Source: Pseudomonas sp. KU43P (GTDB lineage Bacteria; Pseudomonadota; Gammaproteobacteria; Pseudomonadales; Pseudomonadaceae). From it: a stretch of DNA of 64,000 nt. The stretch spans positions 440,001-504,000 of the forward strand of contig NZ_AP019365.1 in NCBI RefSeq assembly GCF_033095865.1, in the 5' to 3' direction. Shown in pieces: positions 1 to 8,475 of the stretch (its first letter is position 1; each line of letters opens with the position of its first letter). The position numbers and the translations under genes are program-made. The notes under the pieces were generated by a model. The model saw only the letters and a list, made by a program, of their open reading frames with translations, was not told where the DNA came from and did no database searches.

Positions 1-3000
1 TTTGTATTCACCCAGTGCGCTTTCCAGCGGTGCTTCCTGTTCTTCTGGCTTCAGGTGGGCAGCAGCCAGGCTGTCGTGGCTCAACATCGCTTCGTGCAGA
101 TGTGTGCTGCGCAGGGTTTTCTGCGAAAGCAGGGTGCTTTCGAAGTTTTCCGCGGTGAGCTGGTCTCGCATCACGATCAACTGATACAGGTCGCTGAGGA
201 TCTGTGCGCGGGTGATCATGGTCGAATAACGTCTGTTCTGGATGATGGTGTCGAGTTTCTTACGCTTGCCAGAGAACTGGATCTTCCCATCTGTCAGCGC
301 TTCGCCGAGGTTTTGGTCAAGGCGTTGGCTGACGTTGAAGATGCGTCGATGAGTAGCCAAAGCGGCTTCGACGCGCTTGCTGTAGTCCAGGTAGAGTACC
401 GCCTGCTCCTGGCCTGAAGGCAGCTGCACAAGCCGACGTGACTGGTCCTTGAGTGCGTCATAGTCAGTCATGTCGAGCAGGCGGCGGAACTGCTGCAGGT
501 CCGAGGTCAGCAAATTTTCCCACCATTGACCACGGGCAAACGAGGCCGCGGCCTTGGGGTCGAACCTGGCGTATTTCGGGTCGCTCATGTCTGCGTATAG
601 CTGCGCCTGCCTCCTTATCAGTTCCGCCTGCTTTTCGTAGGTGAGTGCCAGCACATCGAAGTTGGTACGCGCCTCGTTGCGCAGGACGCGTAGCGCCTGT
701 CGCTGTGCCTGCAATGCTTCTGGCAGGTTGTCGAGCGTAGTGCCGGGGTACTCATTCACAGCCTGCTGAAACGCAAGGTGCGCCTGATCATAGGCTTTTA
801 CCCGCTCCAGGTAGCCATCAATGAACGTTTCGGTGCTGAGGAGTTTCTTGTCATTTTCCGTTCGGCTTTCCAGCATTTTCCTGAAGGCTTCTTGTTTTTC
901 TTCGAGCAGTGCCCTGGCCGTTTTTGGCATGCCACCGGCCATGTGCAGGTCGAGCATCCACTCGCCGTTCCAGCGCGTAAGCCAAGGGCCGCGGCTGCGT
1001 TCGCGGCCGACGATGTAGTAGCCGTCGGGCTCTGCACCCCAGGTCTGCGACCATTCGCTATGGCTGATATCCGGGCCAATGATGCGTATGCCACCATAGG
1101 TCTCTTCGACTTCATAGGCGACACCCTGCAGCTTCACGTAGTAATGCTCGTCGATCTTGTACAGGCCGCGCATACGGCCACTGGACAGTGCGCTGCGCCC
1201 GTTCAGGCTAGCGTTGGCGCGCAAGGTGTCGAGGGCTGAGCGAGCCTCGCGAGGCAGGTTGCCGAGCCGCTGGTCATGGCCCCATTGGCTGACGTTGAGC
1301 GTAGTAGGCTGGAGTTGCTCGATTGAGGCTTGCCAAGAGGTTTGTTCGGGTGGCTGCGCCGCTGTTTCGCGCGGTACACGGCGCGGCGTGGGTTGAAAAG
1401 GCTGTTCAGTTTCCGGCTTGGCAGTGGCAGGGCCATGGGCGAGCAGCATGGCCAGGTTCAGCAGGAGGTCTGCGCCAGCGAGCAACTTTTCTTCGGTAGT
1501 GCCCTGGGTCAATGTCGTCAGGTCATCCTTGATGCTGAGCAGGGCGGTCACCAGCCAGGCCAGTACACCCAACGGGCCCCGCAGCAGTGGGGTGGCCGTA
1601 TTGAATGCCAGCCAAGCGAACCGTACGACCAGTGCCCAGCGTTGCTGTGCGTTCGAGACACTCTGCCAGGAGGCCAGCAGCAGGAGCATGTCAGCCCTGG
1701 CTTTGAACATCATTTCGTCCAGTGCATCGGACCATGGCGTGAACGCCAAGGTGACCGGGGCCCTCAAGCGCTCGATGGCATCTGCAGCCAGCGCGGAAGC
1801 GGGCCCCAGCAGATGCGCCAGTTCGATGAGGCCGGCATGAAGGTGCGGGTGGTTGAAGCCATCATCGGCATAGATGGGGCGGGCATCGTCATCCAGCCAC
1901 GGGAGGATGTCCTGCTGCAAAGCAGGCTCGGTCCTGATGCTTGTAATCAGCCGATCGCGGCTGTCGAACTGCCTGACAGCCTGCGCAGTGCTCATGGGCC
2001 GGTAGAGTAGCCAGGCTCCGGTGGCAGGTACTTCGATGACGAACATGCCATGCACCGTGTTTGCCTTCGGGCCGTCCGGCACGCTGTTGAATGACAGCGG
2101 CGCCAACTTCAGCGATGCGCTGGCGTGGGCTTCACGGCGGCAAAAATCTGCGACCACTTGCCAGGTGCGCTCGCTCAGTTGCCCGGCAATCTTGGCCTGC
2201 AACGCGCTCAGCAGCAGGGCGCCACGCCATTCTTCGGCAAACCGCTGGCGACGTTTGGCAGTGTCGGTCTGTAACTGTTCGTGAACATACTTCGGATATT
2301 GGCCACCGACATCCACGGCAGTGATCAGCGCATGGACATAGTCAACGTCCATCCAGCTGCCCGCTGCTTGTTGCCCGCTAAGTTGAGTGGACGTGGCTAC
2401 CTGGTCGCTATCCAACGGCAGGCGGGTAATGGCCAGTTCGGTCAGGCTGACCGTTCTCAAGTATTCCAGCCTTGCCGGCCCCTCCGAGGACACCTGCACC
2501 ACCTGCGATATCGCGACCTCTACCTGATCAGAGTTGTAAGGCAGGCGGGTCGGGTGGTCTTTGTGCATTTGTTCGCGCAGGCGGCGAACCGTGTATTGCT
2601 GCAAGTCTTCGATCCCGTCCAGGGAATCTTTGCCCTGTGCCAGCATTTGCCCTGCCGACAGCTCCAGCAGCGCCATGTGGTACTGGAAGCGGTCGCTCGC
2701 CGTGGCTTTTGCAACCCAGTCAGGCAGCGCGACGGCGGGCGTGGTTCGTTCAAGGCGAAAGCACGTTGGGAAGACCGATGAGGGATCGCTCAGCTTGCTG
2801 AATTCATCCTCCAGATCGCTGACGTGTTCGATATCGCCAAGCTGAATCCGATCAATTTTTTGCAGCAGACAGTTGAGCAGTTGCCGGGCCTGGTAGCCGA
2901 ACGGGTCTTCGGCCAAGGCCGTACAGGCCCACGACATCGTGTCGAATGCATGGTGCTCGGAAAGTTCCTCGCGCAGGGCGGTGGCGAATGCAGCGAGCCC

Positions 3001-3729
3001 GTTGAAACCGCGTACGGTGCCGGAGGGCTTGCACCACAAGACCAATTCGCGAGCGTCTTTCTTGCCGGTGATCAGCAGGTCCGGCAAGACCTCGAGAACA
3101 GTTTTGCCTGGTGTCCCGAGCGAAACCTGCACAGATTGTACGGTTGCCGCGGGTTTTATCTGAGCGAGCACCGCATACAGCAGGGATTTCTGCTCGCTGT
3201 CCAGACCCTGGCGCTCAAGCGTGGCGAGCAATGCAGCCTTGAGCACCTGCTGCACCCAGCACAAACGGGTTACATCCGAATCGGCGTCGCGGCTGTTCCA
3301 GAAACTGACCTGTGCCTGCTGGAATGCTTCGCAGAGGGTTGCAAGCATATCGTCGTAGGCAACATTCAGGTAGGCCATGCGAATGTCGATTGTCGGCGCC
3401 TGCTCGTTGGGCCGGAAAATGACTGGCGGATTCAGGCTGAGCTGGTCCGTTGGCTGGAGCGCCAAAGGCTGACCGTTGAGAAAATGCTCAAGCAATCTGT
3501 CCACCAGGTTGCCTGGCTGCGCCGGTCGTTTGTCATTCGGGCCAGGCAGGATAACGAAGTCCCTGATGGAGTGCAGGTGTGGGTAGTTCTGTCGGATCCA
3601 TGGGTAGCGTGCCGCAAGTGCGTCGAAGCCTGCTGTGGCGACGACCTCACGCAAGGTGGGGCGGTTGGCGAACTGCGTCGCTACCAGCTGCTTGAACGAT
3701 ATGGGTGGCGGGGGCACTGATTGGGACAT
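1..3729 (-). CDS. Giant toxin-like protein of the DUF6543 type (C-terminus beyond the window)
   Basis: The reading frame starts at an ATG (3727-3729, protein MSQSVPPPPISFKQL) and has no in-frame stop down to base 1; I checked every codon, so at least 1243 residues are encoded and the C-terminus lies outside. The region around residues 675-735 (motif ADMLLLLASWQSVSNAQQRW followed by a hydrophobic stretch with two Trp-rich helices) resembles the large Pseudomonas proteins annotated as dermonecrotic-toxin-domain or DUF6543 proteins; I recognise this by resemblance only. The second half is long, charged and probably helical, without a visible catalytic motif. It has no N-terminal signal peptide. 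GC is low for the window: the block at 241-300 is 31/60 GC against 42/60 at 14161-14220, which suggests acquired DNA beside phaI. Members of this family are often presumed effectors; that role is inference here. Confidence 0.6.
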   Translation of the reverse strand, partial: MSQSVPPPPISFKQLVATQFANRPTLREVVATAGFDALAARYPWIRQNYPHLHSIRDFVILPGPNDKRPAQPGNLVDRLLEHFLNGQPLALQPTDQLSLNPPVIFRPNEQAPTIDIRMAYLNVAYDDMLATLCEAFQQAQVSFWNSRDADSDVTRLCWVQQVLKAALLATLERQGLDSEQKSLLYAVLAQIKPAATVQSVQVSLGTPGKTVLEVLPDLLITGKKDARELVLWCKPSGTVRGFNGLAAFATALREELSEHHAFDTMSWACTALAEDPFGYQARQLLNCLLQKIDRIQLGDIEHVSDLEDEFSKLSDPSSVFPTCFRLERTTPAVALPDWVAKATASDRFQYHMALLELSAGQMLAQGKDSLDGIEDLQQYTVRRLREQMHKDHPTRLPYNSDQVEVAISQVVQVSSEGPARLEYLRTVSLTELAITRLPLDSDQVATSTQLSGQQAAGSWMDVDYVHALITAVDVGGQYPKYVHEQLQTDTAKRRQRFAEEWRGALLLSALQAKIAGQLSERTWQVVADFCRREAHASASLKLAPLSFNSVPDGPKANTVHGMFVIEVPATGAWLLYRPMSTAQAVRQFDSRDRLITSIRTEPALQQDILPWLDDDARPIYADDGFNHPHLHAGLIELAHLLGPASALAADAIERLRAPVTLAFTPWSDALDEMMFKARADMLLLLASWQSVSNAQQRWALVVRFAWLAFNTATPLLRGPLGVLAWLVTALLSIKDDLTTLTQGTTEEKLLAGADLLLNLAMLLAHGPATAKPETEQPFQPTPRRVPRETAAQPPEQTSWQASIEQLQPTTLNVSQWGHDQRLGNLPREARSALDTLRANASLNGRSALSSGRMRGLYKIDEHYYVKLQGVAYEVEETYGGIRIIGPDISHSEWSQTWGAEPDGYYIVGRERSRGPWLTRWNGEWMLDLHMAGGMPKTARALLEEKQEAFRKMLESRTENDKKLLSTETFIDGYLERVKAYDQAHLAFQQAVNEYPGTTLDNLPEALQAQRQALRVLRNEARTNFDVLALTYEKQAELIRRQAQLYADMSDPKYARFDPKAAASFARGQWWENLLTSDLQQFRRLLDMTDYDALKDQSRRLVQLPSGQEQAVLYLDYSKRVEAALATHRRIFNVSQRLDQNLGEALTDGKIQFSGKRKKLDTIIQNRRYSTMITRAQILSDLYQLIVMRDQLTAENFESTLLSQKTLRSTHLHEAMLSHDSLAAAHLKPEEQEAPLESALGEYK

Positions 3730-3909
3730 GGAGTGAGGCTCCGAGCAGAGGGAGCCAAATCCTGAAACCTCAGGTATAAGTCGCTGCGGTAGATACATCA
3801 GTGCAGCGATCTTAGGGTGCAGATTCTAATTCCCCTCCCTACCTTATGCTTCAAGCCCAACCTCCATGGGCGGTTCCTCCCCTCCACTCATGAGCATGAG
3901 GTACAGAGC
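3730..3909 (+). promoter_or_regulatory. phaIF promoter region with candidate PhaD operator
   Basis: This 180-bp gap separates the divergent giant gene from phaI. A perfect inverted repeat TCGCTGC (3781-3787) / GCAGCGA (3803-3809) with a 15-base spacer lies about 100 bp before phaI. In P. putida the phaI promoter is activated by the TetR-type regulator PhaD, which binds paired inverted half-sites; matching this repeat to that operator is inference. The phaI ribosome-binding site GAGG is at 3898-3901. Confidence 0.35.
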
Positions 3910-4329
3910 ATGACCAAAGTGAATGTGAAGAAAAAGGATGACGCCCAGGGCACCTTGGGCGAAGTGCGCGGTTATGCGCGCAAGATCTGGCTGGCCGGTA
4001 TCGGCGCATACGCTCGGGTCGGGCAGGAAGGCTCCGACTACTTCCAGGAGCTGGTAAAAGCGGGTGAAGGCGTCGAGAAGCGTGGCAAGAAGCGCATCGA
4101 CAAAGAGCTCGATGCCGCCAACAACCAGATCGACGAAGCAACCCAAGAAGTCAGCCGGGTCCGCGGTAAGGTCGAAGTTCAGCTCGACAAGATCGAAAAG
4201 GCTTTCGACGCACGGGTAGGCCGCGCCTTGAATCGCCTCGGCATTCCGTCTAAACATGACGTTGAGGCGTTGTCCATCAAGCTTGAACAGCTACATGAGC
4301 TGCTCGAGCGCGTCGCGCACAAACCATAA
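3910..4329 (+). CDS. phaI: PHA granule-associated phasin PhaI
   Basis: The 139-residue product is a phasin that coats medium-chain-length polyhydroxyalkanoate granules. The sequence shows the conserved phasin core GYARKIWLAGIGAYARVGQEG near residues 16-36, then an amphipathic, strongly charged coiled-coil helix to about residue 110, and the RVGRALNRLGIPSKHDVEAL segment shared with PhaF. The start at 3910 is chosen because GAGG sits eight bases upstream and the length matches PhaI; an upstream in-frame extension to 3817 has no such support. phaF follows after 10 bp, so the two genes form the phaIF operon, transcribed towards the phaC1ZC2D operon. Confidence 0.95.
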   Translation: MTKVNVKKKDDAQGTLGEVRGYARKIWLAGIGAYARVGQEGSDYFQELVKAGEGVEKRGKKRIDKELDAANNQIDEATQEVSRVRGKVEVQLDKIEKAFDARVGRALNRLGIPSKHDVEALSIKLEQLHELLERVAHKP

Positions 4330-4339
4330 GGAGAGCAGG

Positions 4340-5098
4340 ATGGCTGGCAAGAAGAATTCCGACAAAGAAAGCAGCTCTTGGATCGGCGGGATCGAGAAGT
4401 ACTCCCGCAAGATCTGGCTGGCGGGGCTGGGTATCTATTCGAAGGTCGACCAGGACGGCCCTAAGCTGTTCGACTCGCTGGTGAAGGATGGCGAGAAGGC
4501 CGAGAAGCAGGCGAAGAAGACGGCTGAAGACGTTGCCGAATCTGCCAAGTCCTCGACCACCTCCCGTGTGTCCGGCGTGAAAGACCGCGCACTGGGCAAG
4601 TGGAGCGAGCTCGAAGAAGCCTTCGACAAACGCCTGAACAGCGCCATCTCGCGCCTTGGCGTACCAAGCCGCAACGAGATCAAGGCCCTGCACCAGCAGG
4701 TTGACAGCCTGACCAAGCAGATCGAGAAACTGACTGGCGCTTCGGTAACGCCGATCTCTTCGCGCGCAGCTGCGGCCAAGCCGGCCGCCAGCAAGACGGC
4801 GGCCAAGCCACTGGCCAAGGCGGCAGCGAAGCCTGCGGCGAAAACCGCTGCAGCCAAACCTGCAGCCAAGACTGCTGCGGCGAAACCTGCGGCCAAAGCA
4901 GCTGCCAAGCCTGCGGCGGCCAAACCCGCTGCGGCGAAGAAGCCAGCAGTGAAGAAATCACCGGCCAAGCCTGCCGCAGCCAAGCCAGCGGCACCTGCTG
5001 CCAGCGCAGCCCCGGCGGCCACCGCCGCACCGGCGCCCACTGCGGCTCCGGCTAGCAGTGCGCCATCGGCGCCGGTAAACGTGGCCACCCAGGCCTGA
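4340..5098 (+). CDS. phaF: PHA granule-associated phasin PhaF, histone H1-like
   Basis: The 252-residue protein is a two-part phasin. Residues 1-140 form the granule-binding phasin domain, with SRKIWLAGLGIYSKVDQDG near residues 20-38 and a coiled coil that ends in the LDSAISRLGVPSRNEI-type segment shared with PhaI. Residues from about 144 to 238 are an Ala/Lys/Pro tandem tail built from AAKPA units, like eukaryotic histone H1. In P. putida PhaF binds DNA non-specifically through this tail, attaches granules to the nucleoid and helps distribute them at division. The ATG at 4340 follows GGAGAGCAGG immediately after phaI; a longer frame that opens at 4256 lies inside phaI. An inverted-repeat hairpin follows the stop codon. 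Confidence 0.95.
   Translation: MAGKKNSDKESSSWIGGIEKYSRKIWLAGLGIYSKVDQDGPKLFDSLVKDGEKAEKQAKKTAEDVAESAKSSTTSRVSGVKDRALGKWSELEEAFDKRLNSAISRLGVPSRNEIKALHQQVDSLTKQIEKLTGASVTPISSRAAAAKPAASKTAAKPLAKAAAKPAAKTAAAKPAAKTAAAKPAAKAAAKPAAAKPAAAKKPAVKKSPAKPAAAKPAAPAASAAPAATAAPAPTAAPASSAPSAPVNVATQA
4774..5060 (+). repeat. AAKP tandem coding repeats of PhaF
   Basis: The coding sequence here is built from repeated gcc-aag-cct/ccg-gcg units that specify AAKPAAK-type repeats. Such repeats vary in copy number between strains, and they make the opposite strand look like a long alanine-leucine-rich frame that is not a gene. Confidence 0.8.
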
Positions 5099-5104
5099 TA
5101 CCGC

Positions 5105-5183
5105 GTGGCTCCCATCGCCGGCAAGCCGGCTTCCACAGGTTCTGTGAAGTCCTTGTGGGAGCCGGCTTGCCGGCGATGCGGCA
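5105..5183. repeat. Paired REP hairpin between phaF and phaD
   Basis: Two REP units in inverted orientation (core ATCGCCGGCAAGCCGGCT and its complement) flank a short spacer. They lie between the converging stops of phaF and phaD and can fold into one long hairpin, which may act as a bidirectional terminator or mRNA stabiliser. Confidence 0.85.
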
Positions 5184-5207
5184 GCTGCTGCACCCCAAGT
5201 TGTTGAT

Positions 5208-5822
5208 CTATCCCTCCAGATACCGCCGCGCCAACTGTTGCGCTGCCTCCCGCGGTTTCTCCTGCAGATGCGGCGCCACCAGCATCATCACCTGGTACAC
5301 CACCACCCCCACATCCCCCTCGCGGCCCAACACCCGCTGGTAGTCCAGCGAGAACATCAGGGTCAGGGTGATCTGTTCAACCAACTGCCCCAGCGCCTGG
5401 GTATCGCTGACCACTTGCCCCTGCCCCTTGAGGCTGGCCAGCAACGCCGCCAGGGTGCGCTTGAGCCCGTTTATCAGGCTGCGCATGCCACGGGCCAGCT
5501 TGGGCAGGCGCCCGGTCAGGTTCGACAAGTCCTGGAACAGGAAGCGGTACTGCGCCATGTGCTCGACGATCAGGTGCAGGAACAGCCAATAATCCTCGGC
5601 ATCCAGGCGTACCTCCAGCGGTGGGTCGAGCAGCGGCATCAGGCTTTCTTCGAAGCGCTCGAACAGGCCGAGCACCAGCGGCTCTTTGCCGTGGAAGTGG
5701 TAATACAGGTTGCCGGGGCTGATGCCCAGCTCGTTGGCAATCTCGAGGGTCGAGACATTCGGCTCGCCCTGCTGGTTGAACAGCTGCAGGGCGCATTCGA
5801 GGATACGGTCGCGGGTTTTCAT
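5208..5822 (-). CDS. phaD: TetR-family PHA regulator PhaD
   Basis: The 204-residue protein has an N-terminal TetR helix-turn-helix (MKTRDRILECALQLFNQQGEPNVSTLEIANELGISPGNLYYHFHGKEPL, residues 1-49) and an all-helical ligand-binding domain. In P. putida PhaD, unusually for the family, activates the phaC1 and phaI promoters and probably senses a fatty-acid-derived CoA metabolite. It is the last gene of the phaC1-phaZ-phaC2-phaD operon and starts 13 bp after the phaC2 stop. Its stop faces phaF across a REP hairpin. Confidence 0.95.
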   Translation of the reverse strand: MKTRDRILECALQLFNQQGEPNVSTLEIANELGISPGNLYYHFHGKEPLVLGLFERFEESLMPLLDPPLEVRLDAEDYWLFLHLIVEHMAQYRFLFQDLSNLTGRLPKLARGMRSLINGLKRTLAALLASLKGQGQVVSDTQALGQLVEQITLTLMFSLDYQRVLGREGDVGVVVYQVMMLVAPHLQEKPREAAQQLARRYLEG

Positions 5823-5835
5823 CCAGGCGTAGTGC

Positions 5836-7518
5836 TCATCGGGTCAGGACATAGGTGCCTGGCGCGGGGCCCAGCGGTGGATAAGTTGCATTGCCCAGCT
5901 CCAGGCGCGGTGCCTTGAGCGGGCCGGAGCGAGGAACGATCCACTCCAGCCACAAGGGCCACCAGCTGCCGTCGCTGCGCTGTGCATCGTGGAACCAGGC
6001 GCGCGGGTCACTCGACAGCTTGGGGTTGTCCAGGTAGTAGGCCTTGGGGTTGCCGGGCGGGTTGATGATGCTCTGGATATGCCCGCTGTTGGACAGCACG
6101 AAACGCCGCTCGCCACCCAGCAGCAGTGCCGAACGGTACACGGCGTCCCATGGGGTGATGTGATCGTTGCTGCCTGCCACGGTAAAACTGTCGAGGTCGA
6201 CCTGCTTGAGGTCGATGGGCGTGCCGCACACTTCCAGCCCCGTCGGATGAGTCAGCGGGTTGAGCTTGAAGAAATCCAGCAGGTCGCCGTGCAGGGCGGC
6301 GGGCAGGCGCGTGCTGTCGGCATTCCAGTAAAGGATGTCGAACGCCGGGGGCGTCTTGCCCAGCAGGTAATTGTTGACCCAGTAGTTCCAGATCAGGTCG
6401 TTGGGCCGCATCCAGGCGAATATCCGCGCCACCTCGCCGCCGTCCAGCACGCCGCGCTGGTAGGAGCGGCGTTTGGCGGCCTCGATGGTCTGTTCGTCGG
6501 CGAACAGGCTGGCGGGGCTCTCGAACTGGCTGTCCAGCAGGCTCACCAGGTAGGTGGCGCTGCGCACCTTGCGCAGCTGATGCTTAGCCTGCAGGTGACC
6601 CTGCAGCGCGGCCATGGTCAGGCCTCCGGCGCAAGCGCCCATCAGGTTGGGGTCGCGGCTGCCGCTGATGCTGCGGCAGGCGTTGAGCGCTTCTTCCAGG
6701 GCCTGCACATAGCTCGAAAGCCCCCACTCACGGTGGCGTGGGTCGGGGTTGCGCCAGCTCACCATGAAAACCTGCAGGCCATGCTTGAGCATGTACTGGA
6801 CGTAACTGTTGTTGGGCTGCAGGTCGAAGATGTAGAACTTGTTGATCTGTGGCGGCACTACCAGCACTGGCCGGGCATGCTGCTTTTCGCTCATCGGCTT
6901 GTACTGGATCAGCTCCAGCAGCTCGTTGCGAAACACCACCGCGCCTGGGGTGCAGGCCAGATTGCCGCCCACTTCGAAGGCACGCTCATCCACCTGCCGT
7001 GGCAGGCCGTCGTTGTGGCGCAAATCGTCAAGCAGGTGGGCCACGCCGCGGACCAAGCTCTGGCCGCCGGTATTGAACAGCTCCTTGACCGCCAGCGGGT
7101 TGAGCAGCGAGTTGCTCGGCGCCAGGGCATCGTTGATCAGGTTGAACAGGAAATGCGCGCGCGCCCGGTCGTCATCGTTCAGGTGGCTTTCCTCGATCCA
7201 CAGGCGGGTTTGCTTCTGCCAGGCCAGATAGGCCTGCAGGCTGCGCCGGTAGAACGGGTTCTGGCTCCACGTCGGGTCGTTGAAGCGGCTGTCGCGCGGG
7301 TTTGGCTGATAGGGCGTGTCACCCAGCATCACACGGCCCAGCTGGCCGCTCAGGGCCATCAGGTGGCGTGCGGTGTGCAGCGGGTTGCGCAGGCTCTGAC
7401 GGCCGACGCTGCGCAGTGTGGAAATCAGGTCGCGGCCGCGCAGGCCGAGAATGGCGTTCTGCACGTTCATGCTGGTGGCGGGAAGCGTTGTCGTTCCTCG
7501 GGCCGGTTTATCTTTCAT
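5836..7518 (-). CDS. phaC2: Class II PHA synthase 2
   Basis: This 560-residue polymerase joins (R)-3-hydroxyacyl-CoA units of C6-C14 into medium-chain-length PHA on the granule surface. It has an N-terminal PhaC domain and an alpha/beta hydrolase core. The lipase-like box is GACAG at residues 294-298, with the nucleophile Cys296. The Asp is in the GSNDHITPW motif and the His in SNSGHIQSIINPPGNPK. Length and motifs match class II synthases and it is clearly a paralogue of PhaC1 in this window. It lies 42 bp downstream of phaZ and 13 bp upstream of phaD. Compared with PhaC1 it has an extended N-terminus of about ten residues (MKDKPARGTTTLPATSMN). Confidence 0.97.
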   Translation of the reverse strand: MKDKPARGTTTLPATSMNVQNAILGLRGRDLISTLRSVGRQSLRNPLHTARHLMALSGQLGRVMLGDTPYQPNPRDSRFNDPTWSQNPFYRRSLQAYLAWQKQTRLWIEESHLNDDDRARAHFLFNLINDALAPSNSLLNPLAVKELFNTGGQSLVRGVAHLLDDLRHNDGLPRQVDERAFEVGGNLACTPGAVVFRNELLELIQYKPMSEKQHARPVLVVPPQINKFYIFDLQPNNSYVQYMLKHGLQVFMVSWRNPDPRHREWGLSSYVQALEEALNACRSISGSRDPNLMGACAGGLTMAALQGHLQAKHQLRKVRSATYLVSLLDSQFESPASLFADEQTIEAAKRRSYQRGVLDGGEVARIFAWMRPNDLIWNYWVNNYLLGKTPPAFDILYWNADSTRLPAALHGDLLDFFKLNPLTHPTGLEVCGTPIDLKQVDLDSFTVAGSNDHITPWDAVYRSALLLGGERRFVLSNSGHIQSIINPPGNPKAYYLDNPKLSSDPRAWFHDAQRSDGSWWPLWLEWIVPRSGPLKAPRLELGNATYPPLGPAPGTYVLTR

Positions 7519-7560
7519 GGCAACACTCCCTCGTCTTACCGGATTCGCGGGCAGCGACTA

Positions 7561-8412
7561 TCAACCGCCGGAGGCGGGGCGCGGATGCATGACCGCGCGC
7601 TGACGTTCTTCCTGGAGAAACTTCATGATGATCGGGGCGACGGCCTCGGCACGGGTAATCAGGAACAGATGGCCGTCGTCGATAATGTGTAGCTGGGCAT
7701 TGGGAATTCGCCAGGCCAGCAGGCGCATATTGATCAGCGGGATCAGCGGATCGTCGTCGCCGGCCAGCACCAGGGTCGGCTGCTGGATCTTGTGCAGCCA
7801 GTGGATGCTGGTCCAGCCCAGGCCGGCGAACAGCTGCCAGTAGTAGCCGAGCTTGCCGCCCGAGCGCACCTTGGCCGCGTGGTGCATGGCCAGCTCCGGG
7901 TCGCGGCGAAAGCCACCGCCATAGATCAGCGGCGCGATACGTATGACATGAGACGGCTGCACGTAGCGCCTCGGGCTCGCCATCATCCACAACACCTTGG
8001 GCTTGCCCGGCACCATCACCGCACCGGCCGCCGTGGCCGCCAGCACCAGCTTCTTGCAGCGCTCCGGGTAGTCGTGGGCGAATTGCTGGGCCAGCGCGCC
8101 GCCCCAGGACACACCGATTACATTCACCTGGCCGTAGTCCAGGTAATCGAGCATGCGCGCGGTCAGCTTGGCCAGGCCCGGGAAGCGATAAGGGTGGCGC
8201 GGGGTGGAAGAGCCACCCACGCCCGGTACGTCGAACGCGATCACTTCCAGGTCCGGGTCGAGTGCCTCGATGAACGGGAACACCAGCTCCAGGTTGGCGC
8301 CGATGCCGTTGAAGATCAGCAGCGGCGTCAGGTGCGGCTTGCCCGGGCGAACAGCGGTGCGGATGGATTGGTCATCCAGCTCGACGGTCCTGAATATGTA
8401 GGGTTGCGGCAT
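7561..8412 (-). CDS. phaZ: Intracellular PHA depolymerase PhaZ
   Basis: The 283-residue alpha/beta hydrolase releases 3-hydroxyalkanoate monomers from stored polymer, so that synthesis and degradation form a cycle. The catalytic triad can be read directly: Ser102 in GVSWG, Asp221 in AGDDDPLIP and His248 in DDGHLF, the same positions as known for P. putida KT2440 PhaZ. There is no signal peptide, in keeping with an intracellular, granule-bound enzyme. It sits between the two synthase genes, 63 bp after phaC1, and that gap holds a GC-rich hairpin that may tune its expression. Confidence 0.97.
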   Translation of the reverse strand: MPQPYIFRTVELDDQSIRTAVRPGKPHLTPLLIFNGIGANLELVFPFIEALDPDLEVIAFDVPGVGGSSTPRHPYRFPGLAKLTARMLDYLDYGQVNVIGVSWGGALAQQFAHDYPERCKKLVLAATAAGAVMVPGKPKVLWMMASPRRYVQPSHVIRIAPLIYGGGFRRDPELAMHHAAKVRSGGKLGYYWQLFAGLGWTSIHWLHKIQQPTLVLAGDDDPLIPLINMRLLAWRIPNAQLHIIDDGHLFLITRAEAVAPIIMKFLQEERQRAVMHPRPASGG

Positions 8413-8440
8413 GCACGTGGCTCTGTGGTGTCAGATAGCA

Positions 8441-8466
8441 CCGTGGCATGCCGTTGGCGGCCACGG
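8441..8466 (-). terminator. Hairpin between phaC1 and phaZ, possible attenuator
   Basis: Arms CCGTGGC (8441-8447) and GCCACGG (8460-8466) form a 7-bp GC-rich stem with a 12-base loop, and it lies just after the phaC1 stop. No U-run follows, so it is more likely a processing or partial termination site than a full terminator. Confidence 0.4.
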
Positions 8467-8475
8467 CGATGTAAC

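Noticed and set aside
4435..5193. 252-codon minus-strand frame opposite phaF
   Set aside because: Ala/Leu-rich product of the antisense of the AAKP repeats.
5989..7692. 567-codon plus-strand frame opposite phaC2
   Set aside because: Shadow of a catalytically intact synthase; no recognisable domain.
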